A DNA stretch of 10,180 nt, taken from assembly GCA_000310025.1 (NCBI GenBank), contig FN649737.1, forward strand, positions 2,891,769 through 2,901,948. The letters run 5' to 3'. Within the stretch, counting starts at the first letter, position 1; each line of letters opens with the position of its first letter. The notes under the pieces were generated by a model. The model made no database searches and was not told the DNA's origin. It saw only the letters and a list, made by a program, of their open reading frames with translations. A program made the translations under genes and the position numbers. The stretch comes from Ectocarpus siliculosus (Eukaryota > Sar > Phaeophyceae > Ectocarpales > Ectocarpaceae). Below are positions 1 to 7,927 of the stretch, piece by piece.

Positions 1-37
1 CCCCCCCCCCCCCCCTCCCCCCTCGCTCTGCCCGCAG
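1..37 (+). other. 3' end of an upstream intron (C-rich tract and acceptor)
   Basis: The window opens with 15 C, continues as C/T-rich sequence and ends in ctctgcccgcag, with AG at 36-37. This is a typical acceptor for the gene: several other acceptors here also follow C runs (4889, 7577, 9375). It shows that the gene has at least one exon to the left. Confidence 0.8.
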
Positions 38-988
38 GAGTACGCTTCCAACAAGGTGCGCGAGCTCGGCCTGGAGTCGGGGGAAGCCGTAGACGCTGCA
101 GTCCTAGAGGGGCGGGCGTACCCCCACCTGGACGCGATGCGGTATCGCCTCAACCTGCTGCAGACGCTCGTGTGCGCCACGTCCCACGTCATCACGCCGG
201 GGCAGGCGGAGGGGCTATGGCTTGCCCTCGTGGAGAGGGCTGTTTCCACCGCGGAGCTGGACTCGAGCTTCCAGGCGCTGCTGGGCCTGGGGAGGGAAGC
301 GCCGGAGGGGCTCGCCGCCCTCGCCGGCACTTTCTTCGAGCGCATGTGCTGTCAGGGTGGGGGCCCGGCGGCGGGGAACGGACACTGCCGGGGGGTGCGG
401 GGCGGCTCGACGACGGTGGCAACCCCGGATCTCATGGCCGTCGATGGTGAGGCCACGGGCAGCGCAATACGCGACGGGGTTGGGTCAACACCAACAACAC
501 CCGACAACGGCAGCAGCAATAGCGCCGCAGCCGCCGCCTCGGCGAGCGACGACGCGCGTCGTCCCACCTCTGCCCAATCACCAGCGGAGGAGGAGGAGGA
601 GGCCAGACGGCAGCACACGACGCGCCGGCGGCAGCAGCAGCAGCAGCACTTCCACATCGACAAGCTGCGCCCGTCCGGGTTCCGGTTCTTCATCTGCTGC
701 CTCGAGGTCACCAACCTCGCCAGCGGATGTCTACGTCCCCGTAGCCCTAGCGGTGGCAGCGGCGGCAGCGCTGACTCTAGCCCCGAAGACCCAGGGCCGA
801 TGCCGGGGCCAATGCCGGAGCTCGAGCCGCCTGAGGGGGAGGCGGGGGGAGACGCAGGGGAGGCGGGGGGGGTCGGGAGTTACGTCGTGGTGAGCATGGA
901 ACTGCTGGGGCTGGAGACGTTGTGGAGCATCGCGCTCGAGGTGGAGGAGGAGGAGGTCTCCGAGGCGGCGATCAAGAAGCTGTGCGAG
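38..988 (+). CDS. Exon 1 of window: helical-repeat region of the USP9X-like protease
   Basis: The exon opens after the acceptor ctctgcccgcag (AG at 36-37) and closes at GAG|GTTAGT (GT at 989). It is 951 nt, 317 codons, phase 0 at both ends. The first about 100 residues (MRYRLNLLQTLVCATSHVIT, then a Trp-containing helix and TFFERM) match, from memory of USP9X-type proteins, the helical segment that ends in an FFE motif. A low-complexity insert follows (Ser/Ala/Thr-rich, EEEEE, then five Gln from CAG codons at 632-646). Conserved sequence returns with DKLRPSGFRFFICCLEVTN. After a second Gly/Pro/Glu insert comes VSMELLGLETLWSIALEV and the helix AAIKKLCE, which fits the family pattern of a 'LxLxGLxxLW' helix followed by 'AIxxL'. 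The two inserts are probably disordered and look lineage-specific. The start of the gene is upstream of the window. Confidence 0.88.
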
Positions 989-3730
989 GTTAGTTGCTGT
1001 TTTCGAGCGGTGCCCCGAGTGTGTTGTGTTAGTCGGCGGTTCTGTTGTTGAGCGCCCCGAGTTTCGTGTTTTGTACTAGTCGGGCGGTTCTGTTGTTGAG
1101 CGCCCCGAGTTTCGTCGTGTGTTCTGTGGGACGGCATTACCGGACCTAGGAACGCATGCGCGCCCTCTCTTGCAGCAGGCTGAGCCTTTCATCGGATACG
1201 TGGGTGTAGACGGCATGGGATGAGTTCAACAACAGTGTGCATGGGACAACGGCAGCAGTAGTAGCAATGCAGGTGCCACCGGCCCACCAGACAACTGTGT
1301 GACGTGAGATGGGTCAAGTTTTGCTGCGACCTGCCCCTAAGGACAACTACAGCTGTATGTAGTACTCCCCTCATTACCGTGAATATTCAGTGTGCATGAT
1401 ATAACAGCTGACATCCTGTTGTTACAAAGTGTAAGCGACGCGATGTGGAAGATGTTGACAGCGTCTTGTTGTTGTATCGCCAACTATGACGACAACGACA
1501 CGTTTTCTTTAGCCGAGGAAGTAAGCGCTCTTTGGTACTGGCGACCCCCTAGCCCTCCCGGGTGCCCCCTCCTCTGCTTTTGACCCACCTGCTGACGGTC
1601 GTTCTTGACCGCACGCACCAAACCAAACAGCTCTGCCTCCATGTGGAAGTGTCGGACGAGCTTTCGGCCGACACTGTTGCCAGAGAACGCGCGGCCTTCG
1701 TGTCCCGCTGCACCGACCGCTTGGCGAGGGCCGCGGACACCCTGAGGGCGGGGGCGACGCCTTCTGACGGGGGCAGTGTTGGTGTGGAAGCGCAGGTACG
1801 GGGGGGGTGATGTGATTGTTGCTGTTGTTGGTGTTAACGTTGTTGCTCTTTCGTGTGCGTGTTTTGTTGGTGTTGTGTAGCGCATGAGATGTGACGAGCC
1901 CTTGCCGGTAGTACTTCCGGCGATACTCCCTGAGCACCTACCTGACCCCCAAGCCTCGAAATATTTTTACATAATTTTGCGTTCGCGAAACCCAAGCTTG
2001 TGTTGTTTTGTTGTCTCTCTTTGCTCACAGAAACAACTGACCAGCCCCAACCCAAACCCAACCTTATCTTTAATCCTGACCGTGAGCGAGATTCGGCCGT
2101 GGTAGAGCCCGACCAGGGAGGTCGCTGTGCTTCTGCCGGCCTAACTCTGCCTAACCGGGGCCCAACGAAAATTAACATGAAGCCTCGCGTGTTCCACGCT
2201 GAGAGAAAGCGAGGCATCAAGTTTTGCACGAAAAACTACTACTACGCCAGACTTTTGATGCCTGTGATTCATTCGTCATTTTTGGCACTCGAGGGTTTAC
2301 CTCCCAACCTAGAGCCCTACCCCCCCCCGGAACACCCCAGCAGCACCGGAAGACGGCCGTGGTTAGCGCGACCCGTTCCCTGCAGCTGCTGCTGGCCTAC
2401 CTCGAGGAGGCGGGCGACCGCATGCGCGCCCAGGGGCTGTCGGTGCACAGCCACTGCGGGAACCAGCAGTTACTGCAGCACTCGCGCGGCACGATGGCCG
2501 TGCGGGTGCAGCCCAGCGGCGGGAAGGAGACGGAGGTACAAGTCTTCCCGGGCCAGACCGTGCAATGCTTCAGGGTGGTGAGCAGAGAATTTTTTTTTCG
2601 TCGGAAGGCATCCATGAGTCTTGCGGTACCATGGGATACATGACATCATGTGAACACCACCCGCGCGTCCCGCGATCGCACTCTTAAGCTTTTTGCCCTG
2701 ATACACATCGACCACGCTTTTTGTAGACTGCCTGGGCGGCCAGGGTTTAACGCTTCGCGAATACCAGTGGTTGTTTTTTCAGAAAGTAACGTGCAATCAC
2801 AGGACAGAGAGACTGCCCGTTCGAGATACAAACCACCGTGGGAGCAGATTTATTGCAGTCTTTTGGCTGTGTTTTTTTTTTTTTGTCGCAAGAATTAGGG
2901 CTAGGACTATCCGAGGCCGTTTCTGTGAGTTGTGCGGGCAAACACCAGAGCGTGGATCTCGACGAACCTCGTGTATGTGCGCACGTGTGTGTTTATTTGA
3001 TTGAGCTTCGAATCGCGCTACTATCTATCCGGCTGACCAATGAAAAATCGCCAATCTTGAACTGCGGGGGGGGAAAAGTGAACTGGCACGATTTCTAGTC
3101 CCCGCCCCCCCCCCCGAGAAGGTGTGTGTGTGTATGTGTGTGTGTTCCGTCCGACCAAGAAGCACTAAAGACGTCCTGTTGGAGACACGGAGTAATACGT
3201 ACCCCAGCCGGAGCAATGTGTTGAAGTCTCAACAGTGAGTGGTTTCGGTCCGACGTTTTTGGTGGCCGACTGCTGCCGTTCTGCAGGCCGTCGCGATTAG
3301 CCTGGGCCCGGAGTGGACGGCAGGCACGACCCGCCTGCTCTACCGGGGACGCGAGATGGACGCGGACGACAAGACCCTCGAGGTAAAAATTGCAAGGAGC
3401 ATTGGTAGGTTTGCAGGGTATATAGTCTACATGCAATCCCAAGGACTACCCGTTGGAGGTATATCCACCGTCGAAGCGGGGGTGTTGAAGGTTTGTTTTG
3501 TCCTTGCTGCGCCGACCTGTGACCCTAACCCTAACCCTAAGCGTTCTCCCTTCTTGCTATTTCGTTTTTTTGTGCTTTATTATTCCTCTTGCTTTGGCTG
3601 TCTTTCGCCTGTGTGGTTTAGTCCGAAACAAGCAATGTGTAACTGCTTTGCAAAACGAAAACTTTGCTGACGTCTTTCGGCCTATTGTACGCCGTCTCTC
3701 ACTGTCTCTCGCTCTCTGCCTGTCTGTCCG

Positions 3731-3783
<53 letters not shown>

Positions 3784-6700
3784 TCACTGCATGAACATCC
3801 CACCGATGTTGCCATGTGTCGTCTATTTTCCGTCTTGTCGTGTTCCTTTCCTTTGTTTTTCCAGGAGCAAGGAGTTCTAGAAGGTTCAATGGTACACGCG
3901 GCGAAGCGGCTCACGCCACAGACGAGCGAGCAGCGGGTGAGACAAAATGAGAAGAGGAGAAAGGAAAGAGAGGGAAGAGAGATATGTGTGCATTGGGCGC
4001 AACAACCCGAACCACAGAAGTATACCACGAACTGGTGGAATAGAGCACGATCTGTCCCAGGCTGCATCTGCGTACCACCCCGCACCCCCCCCCCGACACT
4101 TACTATTCCGGCAAGCCCCGTGCTATGTCGGCATGTGCTCTATCGGGTGCTACATATCACCGTTCAGGTCAACAAACCCTCGCCTTCCACCCGCGGTGTT
4201 GGGGGCAAATGAAACATTAAGAGTAAATCCAAGCACCGCACGCCGTTGTTCTGTGAAAAACAGACTATGCGTGTGTGCGAGTAGACTACATGCAAACGTT
4301 GCCTCCACCTCCATGGGGAGGGAGACATGTACGGGTACACGTGACCTACGGAGCCCCCTGAGCCGAATCCCGGTGGAAGGAGAGGCGAGGGGAGCTGATT
4401 CCTCAGCCTTCAAATACGGCACACATATTTAACTCGGCAACGGCATACTGGATGTGGGCGGTGCAGATTTTCCAAATATCTCGTCCATGCCTTGCCACAG
4501 ATTTAGAAGGATCGTTGTGTCTTTTGTGTCCGTTGCATCAACTAGAAAGCAAGAGCTTAGCCCCCCTAGCAATGTCAGCCTGTGTACCTCCCCTCGACAA
4601 GCGCAGTTGGACGGATAGGTTCTTTGTGCGTTAGAGACGCTGCGGAAGTCGGAGTAGAACAAGGGGGGTGCGAGGAATAAACGAAGCCCCCACGCGTAGA
4701 CCTCCTCTTGGCCCTTCAGGGGCGGGTAACTCCCACCGACCAGCTCACCCGTGTTTTTTCGCTGCTTGTGCTTTTGATTTTCATGCTATGTGGGCGCTGA
4801 TTTGAAGTGAAGACAAAAAACAAAATGCTATCGTGGCTGCTGCTCTACTTGGCATAATGCTTTAGCTCACCTGTTGGACCCCCCCCCCCTCCCCCCCGCG
4901 GGGCCGCCCACCCCTCAGACGACAATCACACCGCGGACGAAGCTGACCCTCCGTGTCAGGCCCCCGCAGCCGGATGGAGAAAAGGCCACCCCTACCGTAC
5001 TGAGACCGGTCTCGCGAGAGCCGAGCGAGGCGGCCGACGGCGCAGGCAGCAGCCCCGCCGCCCCGGGCTCGCCGCCCGCCGCACAGCGGGGACGAAAACG
5101 CGCGGCCTCCTGCGACGCCGCGGACCCGGCTCCCCGAAAGGACCTTGCTGCGGCGGGCGCTGCTCCGGGAAGGGCATGGAAGGGCAGCGGCGGCGGTGGT
5201 AACGGTAGTAGCGGTGGCGCTGGTGGCGGTAGCGCTGGTGGCGGCGAGGGGGTTGGGAGCTCTGCCGCCACCTCGATGGACATCAGAACAAGCAGCGGCA
5301 GCAGCCCGGCGAAGAAACCTCCGGAGGTCGGAAGCAGCAACGGCGGTAGCAACGGTCACGCTTCTTCTCCCTCGAGAAAAGCGGCGGCGGCGGCGGAGCC
5401 GGCGGAGCAGGCGGTGCCGGCACAGGGGGTGCCGGGACGCCTGCCTGGATTTTCGAGCGGCGACGGTGACGCCTCCTCGCCCGTCGAGGAGGTCAGCAGC
5501 GCCGGGGTGGTGGCTGGCAACGGCGGCGGGAGCGTGGTGGTCGAAGGCTGCATGAAGGTCACGCCGCCCTCGGAGCTTCCTCTCCTTGAGCTCGAGAAGC
5601 AGTCAACCGTGGACACGCTGTTCGAGCTCATGGAGTCTGGGCAGAGCGTGAGCGTGTTAGTGTGGGACCTGCTGATGAAGATGCCGACCAACATGAGGCT
5701 CTTCAACGGGTTCTTGTAAGTACGGGTTAGGGTTAGGGTTAGGGTTGCTGCTGCCGGTTGGTCTTGGCGTGATGTGTATCTGGACGAGGCGACGGTAGTT
5801 GTTCGTTGTGTTGGTTTTGATTCGTGTGCGGGTGTGCCGCCCCTGCGTGCCCGTTTGCATTTTGTGCACAGGCCGCGGCTGCACCTGCTATCCGGAACAA
5901 GCTTTGCTTGTGCGTTACAGCGGTCTCACGGCGCCGTGCGCTGTGTCTCTTTTTCCATATCTTTTTTTTTTCTTTGACGGTGTGAACGCTACCGGTTTGT
6001 TCAGCACGTTCACGCTCGTAAGATATCGTCACAGTTTTGCGTGACCCGTTGCTGCCACTGGGTTCAAGCGCTTGTGCGCCCATGCGATAGCGTAGCGTAG
6101 CGACTCTTTCTTTGAGTGTGTCCATTTTCGACGGCCGTTCCGTTAATCAACCAACCCGTTTGTGTGTCCAACCTACCGGCGAGGTTTCCAACAACGGCGG
6201 CGTTTTTCATCTCGATAGTGGCCTCTCTGAACGGTCCACCCGCGCGACTCTCTTGTGCACACAGGTCCATTGGCCTCACCACAGGACCGACGATTGCGCG
6301 ACAAGAACACGCCGCCGCCGCCGCGGCCGTTGAGGGCGGCCCGCTGTCCCTCCTCCAAGACGCCTCCTCCAGCCGCCTCCTGTACTCGCTCATGATCGTG
6401 GAGCACCTCTTGAGCCGGGACATGTCCACGCCCCTCCTCATCGCCGACGTGCCCCCCAGCGGCGGCAACGGCGGCGAACGGAGCTTGGAGCAGCAGCAGC
6501 ATGCGTCCGGACACGACGAGAGCAATTCCGTCGCGACGACCGTCCGCCTAGCCGCGATAACGGCGTTCACTGGCGGCGGTGGTCTCACCGAAAGCGCTAC
6601 GGAGATAAAGCCCGGCATGAACGGGGTAGCGGGACAGGAGCCGGCCACCGCCGGTGGCGGTGGCGGTGGCGATGGGAATAGCGACGGTGACTGGGAGGTG

Positions 6701-7893
6701 TACCAACCGGCGGCGTTTGGTGTCGGCGGCGGGGCTTGCAGCGATTTTGTGGCCGGCTGTGGCGGCGTAGATGTAGGTGAGGTCGTTGGTGTAGGTGGAG
6801 CGAAGATCGGCCGGAGAACATGGCGTGATCGGTTCGTCGGCAGCGGGGGCATCGATGCCCTGGTGGAGCTGGTGCTGACGAGGGACTGGGATGCTACTCG
6901 AGGGTGTCGGGACTGCGGGGGCGAGGAGAGGGGCTGGCCCGGGGAAAGCACCGCGGCGATCTCTCTGGCTTGCCTCGCGCTGCTGCTGGTGCTCCTTGAG
7001 AGGTTCATGGAGGAAGGGTACTTGCCGGAGCCGCGGCAGCTGACGAGGCTGGTGAGGGGGCGACTTCTCGCCTACGAAGCGGCTGCTTGGTTGTTGCTCG
7101 CAGCTCTAGCAGAGGAGCCCCTGCTGCCTTCATAGTCATGCTATAAATTTTGGACGTCAGTGTAGCACCGTCCTGTACGTTTTTCGGAAGTATCAGCGGA
7201 GGTCACGCAGGAGAAATGTTGTAATCATCCTATTTTTTTCCGGACGCCAGTTTTACACCGCTCGGTACGTTTGTCGAAAGTATCAGCTGAGGTCACAAAG
7301 AGGCAAGGCCAAGCAGGATACAATATTTCGTCACATCACATCGTCTTTTAGCCTGAGGTCAACAGCGCCCACCTCACCTTCTTCGAGCTACCGGGGCGCG
7401 TTATTGACGTGGTGTCGTGAATTGCTCGTAATTTTCAGCATTTTCCCACGGCTTGGGCCTATTCCTTCCTCTATCCACACCCATGCTCTCTGATCGCAGA
7501 ACTCCGCCTGTGTGTTAAGTTAATCAAGCGACAGCATACACGTTGCCAAATGTTGTGGAAAATCCCAGTCTCAACACCCCCCCCCTCCACCTTCTTCGCA
7601 GATGGAGCGTCTCCCGGTCATTCTCTTTACCACCTGCCGTTGCTACCGTGAGCTAGCGGCCCCGGCGGCTGGCGCGACGTCGGGAACGTCTACGACGAGG
7701 CCTAGGCACCCCGCCGCCGCCGCCACCGCCGCCGCTGCTGCGACCACCACCGCTACCGCCAGCAAGGGAGATTTCGACCCGCTGGTGGAGACAGTGCGAG
7801 CGGCGCGCTCCTGCTCGGCGATCATCACCAACCTTCTCACGCTTCCCCGCCCGCCGCCGCCTCCCGCCGGTCCCGCCGGAAGCGGGGGAGGGT

Positions 7894-7927
<34 letters not shown>

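Larger units (their letters stand above)
2578..3286 (+). other. Intron 3 (709 nt)
   Basis: The donor is GTGAGC and the acceptor gttctgcag. It holds a T11 run near 2873-2883, a run of 8 G at 3066-3073, a run of 11 C at 3105-3115 and a GT/TG microsatellite at 3122-3145. No coding segment or RNA gene could be supported. Confidence 0.72.
3383..3864 (+). other. Intron 4 (482 nt)
   Basis: The donor is GTAAAA and the acceptor ctttgtttttccag. It carries a telomere-like CCCTAA array (3523-3540) and a (TC)23 run (3735-3780), and is pyrimidine-rich over its last 200 bases. The apparent long open frames across the TC run encode only Ser-Leu or Arg-Glu dipeptides and are not genes. Confidence 0.75.
7052..7601 (+). 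other. Intron 7 (550 nt), possibly divided by a small exon
   Basis: The donor is GTGAGG and the acceptor cttcttcgcag. It contains a 90-base-period direct repeat (7152-7296) and the candidate exon at 7352-7411. The first about 80 bases remain open in the exon 7 frame (to the TAG at 7133), so retention would truncate the protein. Confidence 0.65.

Noticed and set aside
1176-1199. 24-nt microexon QAEPFIGY in intron 1 after a good acceptor
   Set aside because: It would keep the frame and has a plausible acceptor, but it would place 8 extra residues at a point where the family spacing already fits exon 1 joined to exon 2.
1806-2080. Possible C/D snoRNA in intron 2 (gtgatgt and ctga-like boxes)
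   Set aside because: The box C is imperfect, the spacing is over 200 bases, and no terminal stem or D' box was found.
2000-2581. Apparent 193-codon open frame in intron 2 and across exon 3
   Set aside because: It reads exon 3 in the wrong frame and has no recognisable domain. The correct frame continues the family sequence.
3664-4212. Apparent 182-codon gene including a long Ser-Leu repeat
   Set aside because: The Ser-Leu repeat is only the TC microsatellite translated. The real coding part is the 72-nt exon 5 between good splice sites; the rest is intron.
4874-4918. Upstream extension of exon 6 (MDPPPLPPAGPPTPQ)
   Set aside because: It is the translated C-rich pyrimidine tract before the acceptor at 4918. 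The ttgg start is not ATG and the coding joins require a phase-0 start at 4919.
5872-5909. Small extra exon in intron 6 (38 nt to GTGCGT)
   Set aside because: Its length is not a multiple of three and would break the join to exon 7, while the direct join of exon 6 to exon 7 is in phase and restores the Leu codon.
6064-7008. Long minus-strand open frame of 314 codons opposite exon 7
   Set aside because: It is the mirror of GC-rich coding sequence with low-complexity Pro/Ser/Ala content and no recognisable domain. The plus strand has family-specific motifs and phase-compatible splice sites.
7602-7604. ATG at the start of exon 8 as a separate gene start
   Set aside because: It directly follows an acceptor, and the conserved protein continues across the join. 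Nothing upstream looks like a promoter or an end of the previous gene.
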